From Allacma fusca (Eukaryota; Arthropoda; Collembola; Symphypleona; Sminthuridae), in contig CAMXBY010000036.1 in assembly GCA_947179485.1 (NCBI GenBank), positions 1 through 64,000 on the forward strand: 64,000 bases of DNA. Reading direction: 5' to 3'. Position numbers and translations under genes: made by a program. The notes under the pieces are model-generated. The model saw nothing but the letters and a program-made list of their open reading frames with translations. It made no database searches and had not been told where the DNA came from. Below, piece by piece: positions 20,638 through 33,736 of this stretch; positions within the stretch are counted from its first letter, which is position 1, and every line of letters begins with the position of its first letter.

Positions 20638-21038
20638 CAGGGCTGGCAAAAAACCGGTTTTTATAAATAAAGGCCAAGCCAGTGGCAACAAATGGTAACA
20701 GCCGGTTTTTATGGGACAATGAACTTATTTGGATAGTAATAGTTTTGGCCATTTTATATCAACCTATACAAAAGGTCCGGGCCGGTTAGAACCGGATTTT
20801 AACCAATAATAACCAGACCATTTCTGACCACTTGCCAACCCTGTGTTCATGCATGCGTAATATTAGCCAAACTGTTGGTACGTTTTGGTTAAAACCGGTT
20901 TTTATTGGACAGTGGATTTATTTGGATAATATTAATTACGGCCATTTTATACCAACCCAAGCAATTGAACCAAGCCGGTAAGAACCGGATTTTAACCAAT
21001 AACAGCCAAGCCATTTTTCTTGCCACTTGCCAACCCTG
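20638..21038. mobile_element. Composite hAT-type miniature element, AACCGGTT-rich
   Basis: The left end is CAGGGCTGGCAA (20,638) and the right end TTGCCAACCCTG (21,027-21,038), an inverted pair. The whole is flanked by near-identical 8-mers CATGCGAG (20,630-20,637) and GATGCGAG (21,039-21,046), as expected for hAT. An internal TTGCCAACCCTG at 20,832-20,843 means the insertion is two related units in a row. The interior is made of recurring AACCGGTTTTTAT, GCCATTTTATA and GAACCGGATTTTAACCAATAA words. Confidence 0.85.
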
Positions 21039-21269
21039 GATGCGAGTAATTTTACAGTAACTTATTGAACCATGAAGGCGACATTTCACTCAAATGAATT
21101 TACATGGATGTCTTTAAACAGCGTTTTGAAATATTTTTACGAACGTCTTAACATTGTTGACCACATTGTCATTGGATTGGCTCACCCCATATAATAAGTA
21201 CATATATTTACTGCCAGCTTTTGTTTGATCATCGAATGCCAACGTCGCGGATACCACAATTAGAGCTAC

Positions 21270-21512
21270 GCTCGGGTCAACTAAATTCAGGGTCAAAATT
21301 TGTACTTGACCTGCACTTGAAATAGCAAGTATAAATTTGTATGGACGCGAACTTGGTAATTTGAATCTTATCAAGTACTTGACCATTCAAGTAATTTTAA
21401 CCAAGTCTATTTTGAGGTACCTGAACTTGAAATAGTACCTGCAATTCAATTTCAAAATTGTGTAACCAAAACTTGAACCCGAACTTGAATTTCAAGCATT
21501 TCAAGTAATTTT
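21270..21512. repeat. CTTGAA/TTCAAG word-rich tract
   Basis: The words ACTTGAA, TTCAAGTA and their complements recur irregularly, not in register, across about 240 bp. No ends or target duplication were identified. Confidence 0.5.
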
Positions 21513-21518
21513 AAAATA

Positions 21519-21668
21519 CAGTCAACTCTCACTATAAGGGATACCCTTATAAGGGGTTTCTGGAAATAAGGGATCAGGATTTACAGTCCCAATTCCTATT
21601 TAAACCCTATGCTTATAAGGCACAGATTTTACCGGTCCATTGACATCCCTTGTAGCGATAGTTGACTG
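21519..21668. mobile_element. 150-bp pogo/Tc1-like miniature element
   Basis: The ends are CAGTCAACTCTCACTATAAG and, inverted, CAGTCAACTATCGCTACAAG. The element is flanked by TA on both sides (21,517-21,518 and 21,669-21,670), the target duplication of Tc1/mariner/pogo transposons. The CAGTCAACTCTC end is typical of pogo/Tigger-type elements. It has no coding capacity. Confidence 0.85.
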
Positions 21669-22239
21669 TATAAAACTTCAGGCCGTAATTTCTGTAACAA
21701 CAAAAATTACATTTTGCGAAACAAATGGTGGTGAATATTTTAATTACACAAAAGATTGCCATTCAGAAGTTATAGTGCGGTGGTCACATGCATTCTACAT
21801 AAATACAAACAAGTTGATTGCTGCAGCTTTTATTATTACGCCTCCCCAGGTATTCAGCGGTAGTTCTCAACTTGCGATAAGCGTCACGTTACTTAAATTT
21901 CAAACATCCCTTAAGGCAAGGACAAGTACGAATAGTGTCTGAAAACATTGACAGACGATATTTGTAGAAGCGAACACCATTTATAAAATTCCTATATTTA
22001 AAAATTATAAGTTCTTACTTGCAATAATTACATTCAAAACGATTCTCTCTTTCCAATAATTTAAATTGGTGATGGGCAATTGAACGTATTCCTCTCAATC
22101 TCCCGTTTTGCAGAATAACCATTTTCTGTTAATTCTACAATTTGTGAACACGAGGAACTCATTTTTATATAAACAATGATTTGTACTTACAATTTCGGTA
22201 CTATAAAGTGTGAATCCGAAAGCAAACTGAACCCTCGCC

Positions 22240-22584
22240 CACGGGTCGGATTTTTATGGAAAGACGGGAAGATTCTTCCCAGGGAAAAATATTTCTGGAA
22301 GTGAAAATCTCAAAGGTAAGGGATTTATTTTTACAATCAGAGGATTTTAAAATCGTTGGCCTTTTCTTGGCAGGTATTTTTAAATTTGCTGGGGTGTTTC
22401 AGTAAAATGTGTTATTCAAACGGCTTTTTAGATTGATTCCCATAATTTGGCATTGATTTCACGCCTTGTAGTGAATTTTTGATGGCTAACAGAGATTTTG
22501 AAATCGTTGGAAACAGGGAGATAATACTCAGCAAGGAAATTCAGATATCATCTTCCAGGGAAATTTACAAATATTCGAACCCTG
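22240..22584. mobile_element. Probable hAT-type miniature element (CACGGGTCGGATTTT)
   Basis: The left end CACGGGTCGGATTTTTAT and right end ATTCGAACCCTG are imperfectly inverted; flanking 8-mers CCCTCGCC and TCCTCGAC match at 6 of 8 positions. The left part resembles 52,623 onward (GGTCGGATTT...AAGACGGGAAGA). Confidence 0.5.
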
Positions 22585-23604
22585 TCCTCGACTAGTCCTT
22601 ATCCTCAAAAAATTGCGGTGTGTGTAATGCATATGCTTAATGATTCGGTAACGTTTTCATTATGAGTGCCAAATCTACTTGTTCCCAGGAAAACGTATGA
22701 CTGAACCGAGGGGGTATTTGAAAAATCGTTTTATTGAGAGTCAAAATACTTGAAATAATGCATTTACACGTTCGAGTTCAGGTATTTCCTGAGCTCTAGC
22801 ACTTGCAAGATATTTTGATGCAAGTATAATTTCTCAACCTCCACTTGCAATTTACCCGACTTGAATTAAAAAAGTTCGGATTCCCCGTTTGCTTGTATCT
22901 GACACAATTTATCACGTACAATTAGGGTGTACTGTGTATGCAAGAAGCGTCCGGACCGGCTTATCTAATGACTATACGGAGAAATAAAGTATTGACTGAA
23001 GTTATTTTTAAACAGTTTAATACTTTCACGTAGCGTGAAATAATGCATGGTATATTGAATCGACTGCACTGGAAACCTCATGGATTCCTGCTGGTATGCG
23101 AATTCGCAAAATTTGTGCTTAACGTTTTAAAAGTAGTAGGGACATGGGCGAAATCCTATAAGACCTTAAATAAATAAATTAAAATTAAATTAAAGCAGAT
23201 GAAAAATTTGTTAAACACATTCAAGACATCAGCATTTCATAAAAATATGGAACTTCCACGCCATGTAAAATAGTTCCCACTGTAGTCAGCAAAGTTTCGT
23301 TGAGATCAACTCTCAGAGAGACTAAATAGTAAGTTTGAAACTTAGTTTTCTCAATTTTAACTTATAATGAGATTTATTAAAGGGTTTTAATTTTTTCCTA
23401 AATGCTAAATTGCTTCACGTAACTATGCCGGCTAGAGTAGAATTAGAAGCACATTGTGACAATTACGCGTCAAAAGACGACACTGACTGAGAAGCTAACG
23501 ATTTTAAAATATTGCAACTAGTTTTTTTGGTGTTTCGTGAACCTGTGTATGAAAGTTCACAGAACCCTGTTTAGTAAATCGCATACTGAATTTAGAATTC
23601 ATTT

Positions 23605-23680
23605 GTATGTATGTATGTATGTATGTATGTATGTATGTATGTATGTATGTATGTATGTATGTATGTATGTTTGTATGTAT
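23605..23680. repeat. (ATGT)n microsatellite
   Basis: About 19 tetranucleotide units with one interruption (TTGT near 23,670). It directly follows the 3' end of a minus-strand LINE fragment and so is probably its tail. Confidence 0.97.
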
Positions 23681-24190
23681 TTATTGTGTTCTCGAGCGTG
23701 CTCATACACAAAACAAAAACATTAGCAACGTTTCGACAGACAATTTGCAGGACATTTGTCCGCTTTCCTAATTTAAATTATGTATAATTTTGCTTAATTC
23801 TATTACAAAGTAAATGATTTTATTTAAGACACCTATATCATTACTGGCTAGGAGATCTGTATAGCTTAACGGTTGTATGCTTAGGGTACATCTAATATCC
23901 CCAAAACACTTTTCTCTTACATTATCCATACCAGGACATTTCATCAAAAAATGGTGCACGATTCTTTAGCACTCCCGCATATCCTGCACATCTTATAACT
24001 TGCAACTTCTAGCTTTTTTGCTTTTACAAATATCCTGAACTCTCTCTCAGGTGCTAATCTCTTAATTGAGCGATAATTTTTATCTTATATAAGTGTAAAT
24101 CCACACCTAAAAATCCCGGATATAATGTTCTTTTATAATTCATTTCCACATCCATCTAATTTTAAATATCAAATGCTTAATAATGTTTTA
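23681..24190 (-). pseudogene. LINE (non-LTR retrotransposon) 3' end with CCHC knuckle
   Basis: On the minus strand about 24,190-23,768 encodes IKRLAPE...KAKKLEVAS, then CRICGSAKES and HHFLMKCPGMDNVREKCFG. Together these give the C-x2-C...H-x4-C finger found after the reverse transcriptase domain of many insect LINEs. A frameshift lies between the Cys pair and the His near 23,960. The stop is followed by about 90 bp of 3' UTR with AATAAA and then the tetranucleotide tail. No reverse transcriptase core is present upstream, so the copy is 5'-truncated, as is usual for LINEs. Confidence 0.75.
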
Positions 24191-27100
24191 CTACAATTAC
24201 GTAAAAAATTTAAAGGTTTAATGGCATAAAATTGGCCTACTTAATTGAAATCGCCAAACATTGTACGGAATTTGACCCACATGTCATAATTTTCCTCAAC
24301 GTATTGGTTTTATTAATTAGAGCTAATTCTTTTGAAATATTGTTTGAAAGTACGTACTCAGTAAAATATTTGGAGCTCTCCCACATTTTAAAAACATTTC
24401 CATTTCGTAGTGTCATAGGTACGTGAAAACCTATAAGTTCTAGTATTGATGCTTTATTGAAAATCTAATTAAGTAATTTTCCCCTAAAGTTTCTTCTCAA
24501 GCTTATCCAATGTTATTTTCTGCTTGTGATTTCATTTGTTGGTACAAGGAAAATGGACAAATTGGAGTTTTACCATTTTAGGTAAAACGTTACAAACCTT
24601 AGTTTTGCATTTTTTGCGCAACTGTAAAAATACAGCATTCAAATGCACGTTTTACACGAAAGTGCTCATTAATAGGGTTTGATAGAATATAATTATTAAC
24701 ACACTCTTGCACACTTACTTTAGTATTGGATTGTCTTGAAAAACTCAAATCCTGGAATTGAGGGTCCAACAAAGATCCAGAATTGCAAGCAAACATTTTC
24801 AAGTGTCTGTCGTCGCGTCCCACAATCGAAGATCCTGTAGTCTCCTTTGTGAATGGCAATGGATTTCAAAAAATGATAATTGTGTTACAGAATTTGCTTA
24901 ACCATTTTCGTACCAAATTGTTTCTTGTTTTCTAGCAGTATACAGCCAATTATCAACCATATTTTCGGAATCATGCCGCTGGCTCAAACATTCGTGACTT
25001 AACAGTATTTAATTAAAAAGGTAACTTCGGAATCTTCACTGACAAAAATTCATGTTCACTTGTTTTAACACTAAACCCGAAGGATTTACAGCACGACATA
25101 ATTTTGCACCAAATAAAATCAATATCTCCGGTTATTTTTTCTTGACTGCAAGACATTTTAAAGATTTTATTTGACAGAATTTTAATTGAAATTCTAGAAG
25201 ATAAGTTTTTTAATCTATTGTTAAAATACAAAACGATTCTATGCAAAAGAAAGCTGGCTAAACATAGGAAGGATTTACTCCTTTACTCTCCCATTAAATT
25301 AACAATAATAGGTTGTATTAGTAATTGCATATCTCGTATGCTATGCATTACTATTCGGTAAACCTACCTTGTTTAATTAATAATTTTCATACCAAAAATG
25401 ATTGTATATGATTTAAAACAATAAAATAAATTGTCGAATTTGAATCTACCGTTGGAGATTTTCTTTGTGTCCATTTTATTAACAAAAATCCCAACGTACG
25501 CGAAAGTAACAAAGATGTTTAACACAAAATTTAATTATTAAGCTTTTGAGCTCCGGATTTTGCTTGTGGGTGCCAAGAAAACTGCCAAATATTGTTCGAT
25601 TTATTTGAAATTTCCGACGATTAAACTTCTAGGATCAACAACTTCTTCGTTAAATTTCTTCAGATAAGCTTATTTTGCAGTCGTTTTTTAAAAATAATAT
25701 TATAGAAAGCAAAGATTAAACGTGACAATAACAGGGAGACTTTTTGAAATACATACCTTAATTTTCATGCCAGTTAATCGATTTTAGCTCACTACAGAAC
25801 TCGTTACTTCGAACACAATAAATAGGCTAGTACAGGATTTCAAAACTGTATGGGACTTGAGTTGTAACGATAATTTTAAAAATAAATTATTTAATTATTA
25901 AATAAAAAATTAAAAAATAGTTTAAAAAAATTAAGAATTGAAGAAAGATTGGGAGTTCTTACAAGGTGAGATTTTTGGATGGTTCACGTGGATTCAAAGC
26001 ATAGTACAAATTTTAGTACTTTCGAAACTCATGTAACTCGACCCTAGTAGAAGAGCTTGGTAGCATAAACGTCAGATTAAGGTAACGAATGTCAATAGAC
26101 GTTTCGGGACCAAACGTAAATGTTGAAGGAACAATCTGACAGTAGAGGCAACGTTGCAACAGCGTATTTTCTGGACGAAGAATTGCAGTGGTTATGGAAA
26201 CGTTCTGTAAACGTCCGTACTTTACGTTAAGATTTGACGTATCGCGTACGTTACCATCTGTTACATAATTTACTAAAACAAATTGCCCACGTGGGTATGT
26301 ATAACTACGTGCACTAAAACCGGACACATTTGAAAATGTTTCCATCATATCAGTTCCAGTAATTGTAGGCTCCTTGGTCTCATCCGGGTTAAAAATTGAA
26401 ATTAGCTATATTAACGTAAGTGTAGGAACTAAAATGTTAAATACATACATACAAATTAGGAAAGGAGTGGTCAAGAATGGTTTATGTTGTTTCCAAAATG
26501 GGAATTAAACAACTTCCCAGAATTGTGGTTTTTAATTCTATTAAGTTATTTTTATCTTAGTAGCTAATATCTATAATACACAATATAAAATTTATATGAA
26601 AATGGTTTGTACTTATATGCGCATTATATTTTAGGACGTGTTCAGACGGTTGGAGAAAATAGTACAAATTGGACAAATTAATTGAAGGCTACGTTCAAAA
26701 TTGGATCAACCATACTAAGCGCCGGGGAACCCACCAAATTCCTGTTCCAAACTCACTTGTTTAAGAGGAAGACAATTTTGATGTGACTTCTGTGTAGTCA
26801 TTCCAACGGATATTATTAATGTAATTTTTACCCTGGCCCTAATTATCAAAATGGCTTGGTGGAACTATTCACTTGACCCCTATTTTTTCAGGGTGGGCAA
26901 ATCTACTTTGTTTATTACTTATTAGTTATAGGTGAATATACAAATGAAAAAATTAAATTACAATAAAACTATGTATGTATGTAATAAACATTTATTTCTT
27001 TAAAATTAATCATTTATTTAATTTAAAAAAATATTGGACATACACAGATAATAGTCATAAAGCAGTAAATAATTCCCGTCGACAATACGTTACGAGCTTA

Positions 27101-28090
27101 CGTCTGTGCAACGTTGATTTTAAACATTCATCAAACGGTCCTCAAACTGGTAGCCGTAACGTTAAAAAAGCGTACATTTGTTCCTCACATGAACATCCGT
27201 ACGTGACGTTGAGGTGACCAATTGACGTCAAATTTTTACGTTGCGCTGACGTTCAGGATACCATAATTGCTACTAGCGGAGTGCATTTTGAGCCGTTCTC
27301 TTAGGACACGTCACCAAAATCTCAAAATTTAAAATAATACGACAGGGGACCTGTCTTTTCAAAAAAACTCAATGTTAAATTCTATTAGGATTTTCAATTT
27401 TTGAAATTGAATGAAATTTTCATGTTTACAAGTTCAAGGAAATTAAATTTTTAATGTGCATATTTATACGTCCTTCAACAAAATTCCCTCAAAGTAATCC
27501 CTCCACCCTGGCGCATCCGTATGTATTTAGTCGATATGATTTACTATGTCGACATGATCAACTATGCTTCATTTGAATCCACGTGTACCGTCTCAAAATC
27601 TTACCTTGTTAGTACAATAATCCTTAAAACGTTTTCGCATCTACACCCCTACAAAAGACCGATGGTAATCAAATATTTTACTCTCCCATTTTCCAACAAA
27701 TGTTCTTCCGGATTCATTTTCCCCAACATTTATACATAAAGTATAAATAATATGCACCGTTAAACCGGACACACGCCGATCGTTCTGAATAATTACTTTT
27801 ACAGATGTCCAGTCGTCCATTGCAAAAAAAAGAAAACTAAAAAATTCCTCATTTTCATGTATCAAGTTTTCACTCCGCAAGCTGCATTTCTTCAAAGTTG
27901 CTCTATTTTTTCAGGCAGTGCACAGAATTCTGAACAATCGGGTCAATTAGATAGCTTGTTCAAAACCCTGTAAAATTTCACCTCGTAAAGATATTTTAAA
28001 TTTTATTTATCTAGTTTCATAAATATTGACTATGGTCCACTTCCATGACCACTGTATCAATATTAAAGTAATCTGCATCGATACCTGTAA
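24191..28090. other. Anonymous AT-rich sequence with ACGT-rich tracts
   Basis: No gene or RNA recognised. At 26,020-26,330 and 27,070-27,260 the words AACGT, ACGTTA and CGTAC recur irregularly. An open frame on the minus strand in the first tract is a by-product of this composition. Confidence 0.4.
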
Positions 28091-28781
28091 CATCCTCAGG
28101 ATTTCAATATTAACATTGACTATATTTTATTTTTAAGAGCATTTAAATGGCTTTCAATGAGCTATTGCTCTATGCGACTTGAGATAACAAATTTATTAAA
28201 ATTTTTTGAAAGTACTTTGAAACCTTATGTTTTTTCAAATGTCCAATTCTTAAGCGGTATAAATTAAAATTTTCTAGATCGTTTAAAAGCATCGCACTTG
28301 GACAATAATTTCAGGTGTGTTGTAAGGTCTCAGAGCATTCCTTTTGGGCGAGAAAATTTCTTGTCAAACATATTTACCGTTTCTCCAAAATTTCCAGATC
28401 AAAATTTGTTACGGAAATACCAGGACTGTTCTAACAACTTATTGGACTTTTACGCTAATTAATTCTAGTGTAAGCCTACATTTGCGGGTTCAAAGAAGAC
28501 AAATGATTTAATGCATAGGGAAAAACCAAAACACGTGAAGCTCAATTTACTTTGTTTTTATCTGCATGATTACAATATGGTGACAAGTCCATTTTCAACT
28601 ACAGCATGATAGTGAATGACGTGAACCGTGTTTCAAGCGGCGTGGAAGCTCTACATTTTTAAACAAACATTCCGCACTCAAATTGTTTCAAAGGTGAAAC
28701 CAGGGGTCGGATTTCAATGAAGCTACATCGTTTTCCGCCGTTAATTTAATAAAATAATAAGCGAGCAAAAGTATATCACAT

Positions 28782-29135
28782 TTGCCATTTTACTCCATAC
28801 AAAAGTACGAAGCAAGGTTTACAAGAAAATTAACTTCCCATTTTTATTATAAATTTTCCGGATTTACTTTCAATTCTCATACGAAACGAAAACACGCGAT
28901 TATAACAACACTGAAACAATTATGTCCTACCCAAAATGTTTCGATCGAACGTTTTTACGAAACGTTTTTTAATATACCAGCTGTATACAAACTTACAGGA
29001 TTTCATATTAGAAATTACAGCGAATTTTCTATACAGTGGTTAATAAGGGATATCAAAATACCCCCCGCTAATATAAAGGGAATGCTGTTAAAGAGGAAAC
29101 CACTATATAGGAAATTGGCTCGCAAAAGATTATAA
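28782..29135 (+). other. Open frame of 117 codons, no known family
   Basis: The frame begins at a TTG and runs through FYYKFSGFTFNSHTKRKHA and YKLTGFHIRNYSEFSIQWL to a basic C-terminus. I recognise no domain. It is 130 bp downstream of a plus-strand copy of the TGGCGT block. The duplicate at 42,120-42,310 is broken, so conservation does not support coding. It could be an exon, part of an old transposon, or chance. Confidence 0.25.
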
Positions 29136-29162
29136 ACAAATTAATTTCCTAAAACATTTCCT

Positions 29163-29214
29163 ATACAAAAATAATTTTATATATTTTTATATATATTTAT
29201 ATATATATTGTACG
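29163..29214. repeat. AT-rich (TATATATTT)n tract
   Basis: Irregular ATATATTTTTATAT repeats over about 50 bp. Confidence 0.8.
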
Positions 29215-29916
29215 ACAAAAATTACCGGAATAACATTCACAACGAGTCAGAAAGATGATCGGAGGAGCTGTTGAACATGTCATAATTTCATCTTGAAGAC
29301 CGATACTGGGGAAATAGTTCTATGTAATCTTCATAAAAAATGCAAAACCTGATTTAAATGCTTAATAAGCAATAGCTTAAAATCTAAAATCATTTCAACC
29401 AAAATTTCGAAATCTTGGAATTTGGGCAGTGTATTAAAATTTATCAATTTCAGAATATTTTCTTTCCAAAAACAAATAATCTGAGACTTGGACCCCCTCA
29501 AGATAAATTAATCCACGATGAATTTTTACAAATATATCTTTACAATTTTATTTATGCCACATAGGTGCTGAAATTTTCGAGAAAAAAAAAGTATTTCGGA
29601 ATCAAAAACGTTGGCTCTAGGGCAAATGTTAATGCGGAGTTGGTTGCACCTTGGTCTCCTTTTGGGGCAAAATAAGGGATTAAAATTACGAAATTCTCAA
29701 ATGCGAAAATTGCTTTTCACATATTTTGTAACGTTTTATTTCGCTGTCTCAAAACTCGTTGTAGAAATTAAAGCTGGTAAACGTTTGGGGTTTTCTCAAA
29801 AACATTTATTTATAATATCAAATTTATTTATTTTTTTACAAACTTATGAAGACACTTTTAGGCACATGCAAGATACATACATAAGCCAGATGCACTGACT
29901 GTGTGTGTATCCGTAC

Positions 29917-30110
29917 CAGACCTGGATAACCGAAAGATACGTTTTTCGTTAGTTAGTAAAACGTTATTGTCAATTTTTTCCCTTTATTGTTTTTGTTTTC
30001 GATATTTTATAACACTGTTATTGGTTATAACGGTTTTCAATCAAAATTAATTTGGTTTAACGGTTAATAACGGTATTTAACAAGTTTTATTAATTTTTGC
30101 TACAATATCA
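29917..30110 (+). mobile_element. hAT-like miniature element fragment (CAGACCTGGATAACCG end)
   Basis: It begins CAGACCTGGATAACCGAAAG and contains GGTTATAACGG and GGTTTAACGGTTAATAACGG. It is homologous to 15,130-15,332 in opposite orientation. A shorter relative starts at 58,279. Confidence 0.6.
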
Positions 30111-31259
30111 GAACACTAGTATTGTTCAATGTGTGTAATATTGAAAACTGCCGACGAGAAACGTTAACAAACATATAGACTTCGTCATGAGAATAATGTT
30201 TGTTGAATAACTGGTCGTTTACTTTTTAAATTAACGCTTGATTTGAAAGCCTTTTGTAGGTAACTTTGTGGACTTTCATAGGAAAAGTAGGAATTCTCGT
30301 CTTTTAATCTAGCATTTGAAAGTATTTTACACGGGCCTAATCTTTCATTAAAAAACGTCAAAATTCAAATTTATTTGTTTTTCGGGTCTCTCTTATTTTC
30401 AGTCTGACTAAAAATTTGGCTGATGCTTGTTTTATACAATTAAGACTCGTAGTCTCAATTTTCGAGATAAAGATCGTCAACTTAGTTCGCTGCCTTCAGA
30501 AGTTCCTTCAAGGGGCTTTAGATCAATGAAATTCAGCTTCAAGTTCAAAAGCGAAAAAAATTCAGAATGAAGGAATTTCTGATCTTCAATTTTTCATGGA
30601 CAGCCCGGGGTTCATAGATTTTTTCAGGGAAATGTACTTTGCAGAAACTTTAATTGGGATTCATTTGAGTATAGTATCATCTACCTTCTTGAACGAATTC
30701 GGTTTTAAAACTTACAATTATAATGGAAAGTTTTTAGGGTGAGACACTTTTTGAACAAAACTTTTCCTGGGAATTCGGTATTATTTAATCAATGTGATTC
30801 TTAAAAATAGCTTAAAGCATAGGCAAAGCACTCTAGTTTTTAAATTTTTTAAATTTTAAATCTCCAAACATTTGGATATTGAAACAATTGCAAATATTTC
30901 CAGTAACATACATTGAATTTGTAGCACACTATTTATCTCGTGATAAATTCACAATTTAATGGAAAAACTTAATGTAATAATTATATGAAACAGGAAAATA
31001 GAATGTTGGAGAAAAATCAACACAATTGTGCAACATCAGGATTTCAATATAAACTTTCCATGCAAAACATTCAAAAACATGAATTGCTGCAAATGACAAA
31101 TTTCGAGGCTAATTTTAATATTTTACAGCTGACATTATTTTCTTAGCAAAGGTAACATCATCGAAAATGTGAAGGTTACCAAATTTACTGTGGCCTTGAA
31201 TGGAACACATTTTTTCAAATTGTGGGATTTAATTTCTGAAAAACATATTTCAGTTACTG

Positions 31260-31880
31260 TCTCAACCTGCTTGCATCACTAGCCCCTAAAACTGTCACCG
31301 AAGTAAACTATATTACTCGCACGCTGTCAAGTAATTCTTTTCCAGATTTTAAAAATGTTGTTTTGATAAATGAGAAATAATCCGGTCACAATCATCAATA
31401 AACAGAGCAAAACGGAAAATTTCTAAAGATTTCTGCAAGTACCATTCTGTGCACTGTAAAAATATTTGATGGAGCTTTGTTCGTCACACATATCAATAAC
31501 AAATTCGTAATTATTAAAATAATTGTTGCCTACTTGTTTCCAAAATGTTGTAGCTTTCACGCCACACAAGATATTGTCTCTAGACGTCTGTTATTGAAAG
31601 TTATAGATGAGGTTACGCTGACCAGGTAAAAATGTTTAGTCCATACAAATTTATTACAGCGTTAAATTGTAATGTTTAATTTTTCCGAACAGCGTCAGCA
31701 AACAGAGCAATGAACCGAGCAAAATATGATGTTTTGAAGATTTTCGTCATAACGATTCCGTGCAAAGACAAAATATTTTCTTTAACTTCGTTTGTCACAC
31801 ATACAATTAATTTGTTAATTATCATTGTTGCCTATTTGATTCCAAAGTGTTTTAGCTTTCACGCCTTACAAATTATTGGG
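31260..31880. repeat. Module with two tandem TGGCGT blocks, related to 63,240-63,550
   Basis: The segment CTGTCAAGTAATTCTTTTCC...TTTTAAAAATG...CGGTCACAAT at 31,325-31,400 recurs at 63,292-63,370, followed in both by the block. Within this module, 31,430-31,580 and 31,720-31,880 are tandem relatives. Confidence 0.75.
31534..31587 (-). other. Candidate 54-nt microexon carrying the conserved block
   Basis: On the minus strand this segment is preceded by TTTCAATAACAG (acceptor-like) and followed by GTAGGC (donor-like). It is 18 codons with no stop in the phase-0 frame and contains NILCGVKA. The related copies at 31,855 and 63,505 have a stop or a lost donor in the same place, so only this copy keeps a usable structure. 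With no transcript evidence this is a candidate only. Confidence 0.35.
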
Positions 31881-33186
31881 GTTCAAAACCCAGGTTTAAG
31901 CGAAAAGTTGTACGCACCTTCAGGATATTAACCTTGTAGAGATTGTGGTACGTGCAACGTTATTAAGGCGTTATAACGATGGTTCTGGTATAAGTAAAAC
32001 GACAAGAAATTACATTTGCTCATTTGCTAGCACAATTTCTTTTTAACTTTTCCAAATTTTCTCATTACACTAACACAAAACCTTTTAAAGTTAATTCCTC
32101 AGGGAAGTGGAAAAAAGCCACGAATTTTGTTGAAGACGTCCACCTTTTAAAATTACATTTCTCCTACGAATTCAAAATTATTTTCTAACATTTGATGCAA
32201 TTCAGTATTAAATGACGATTGCTTGCAAATACGAGAAATGAAGTGTATTCTTGGTGGTTTGAATTGTAACACAATAAAATTGCTATTTATAATAATTGTC
32301 CCCAAAATATGTTTGTAAATATTTTAACACTAACGCCACACAACGTATTTTACTCGGAAAGTTTAATTGTTGCAATACTAGATAATTTTTCGGCAGTTTA
32401 GTTGTAACGAATGTCAAAATAAAATCTGCTGTAACAAATGAAGCAACGCGATAATTCTTTCGAATTGTCTTCAGCAAATTCTGCTTTATTTACTATAAAA
32501 TAAAATTCCCATGTACACCCATTTCCTGACGCAAATGCACATTTTGAAATGAGAACTAAACAACTAAAGCAGCATTTAATTCATATTTTTGATCTTGAGG
32601 ACTAACTATAGAGTTCATTGACACATAATATATTAACAGTCTCGCCAATCATGCACGTCAAGTAATAAATTTGGAAAAAACAATCTTTCACACTCTTGAA
32701 TTCATTTATCAGGAGTTTCAACATTATAGCAATTGTTATTAATCAAATAATGTGGTTAACTATATTAATTATTTAAGCGTCACTATAGCTTTGCAAAATA
32801 TAGTATTACTTACCACTTCCCAATCAAAAGATACAAGTCTTGCAGTGACAATGATCTTGCATGATCAATCCGAGTTTGAGTTCGAGTGTTGCCTGAGAGG
32901 TGGAGTTTGAACTATATGTAAAGTTAAATCTGACTTTGAGTACGAGCGTTACTTGAAGTTAAGTTTAAATAACTATTTTTAACTGAACTTTAATAATTAC
33001 AAACTCCAGTAATAAGTTAGTAAAATGTCTCGTATTGCAATTTTAATTATAAAACAAGTTTGATTTATCAATATCTTCTTTTGAGTTTCACGGGATTGGA
33101 TATTACAAAAAAATTGGGAAAAATTTATATACAACAAGAGTAAATCACAGGTCTTAATTTCCTTCTTCTTTTAAATAAAAATTATT

Positions 33187-33385
33187 ACAAGTGAAAATTT
33201 TTTGGTGTCCCCTTCAGAATTCCATTTTTGAATTTCGGAGATTTTCATTGGTTTCGCGCTAAAAGTTTTTTAAAAACTACCAAGGATATTTTGGGTGGCA
33301 GTTGTGACTTCAAGTATTACTCAGGCAAACCAGTTTTGGTGGAATTTCGAAAATCTAAAGGGGGCACCAAAAAACGTTTACTTGT
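33187..33385. mobile_element. 199-bp miniature inverted-repeat element (full copy)
   Basis: The left end ACAAGTGAAAATTTTTTGGT, then GTCCCCTT, is mirrored at the right by AAGGGGGCACC then AAAAAACGTTTACTTGT. A second copy occupies 1-164. I could not define the target duplication. Confidence 0.7.
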
Positions 33386-33736
33386 TAGTGTGACATAGAA
33401 TCTGGCAGATACGAGCATCATTTATATCTTGAGATCTTGTTCGCTGACTGGAAAGGAATTATCAAATGAGTGATTTAGTATTAATGAATCTAACGATAAC
33501 GTTTTAAACGTTTATTCAAACTTTCAAATAAATAGCCACTTTTTACATTCCTTGGAGTCCTGGCAATATTGTATTTCAAAAATGTGCTAAAACTAAAACT
33601 AAATGCTTTGACGCCACTGAATGTATTTTTTGGTCGACGTGAAATCTTATTTTCTGCAAATGTCTTCTGTGGAAATTGAAAACGTGAAATATTGTAAGAG
33701 AAAATAAAATTGTTTTTAATGAAACTATGACAGGGA

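Larger units (their letters stand above)
28100..31100. repeat. Diverged segmental duplication, copy A
   Basis: Collinear matches to copy B (40,400-45,600): 28,100-28,330 with 40,404-40,640 (AGGATTTCAATATTAACATT...CTTAAGCGGT); 28,638 with 40,855; 28,860-29,010 with 42,150-42,290; 29,480-29,640 with 42,524-42,680 (GTATTTCGGAATCAAAAACG); 30,460-30,520 with 44,898-44,960; 30,990-31,040 with 45,480-45,535. Copy B is longer because of insertions. Confidence 0.85.

Noticed and set aside
25013..26348. Minus-strand open frames of 77 and 111 codons
   Set aside because: They have no recognisable domain; the larger one lies in an ACGT-word-rich tract and is a composition effect.
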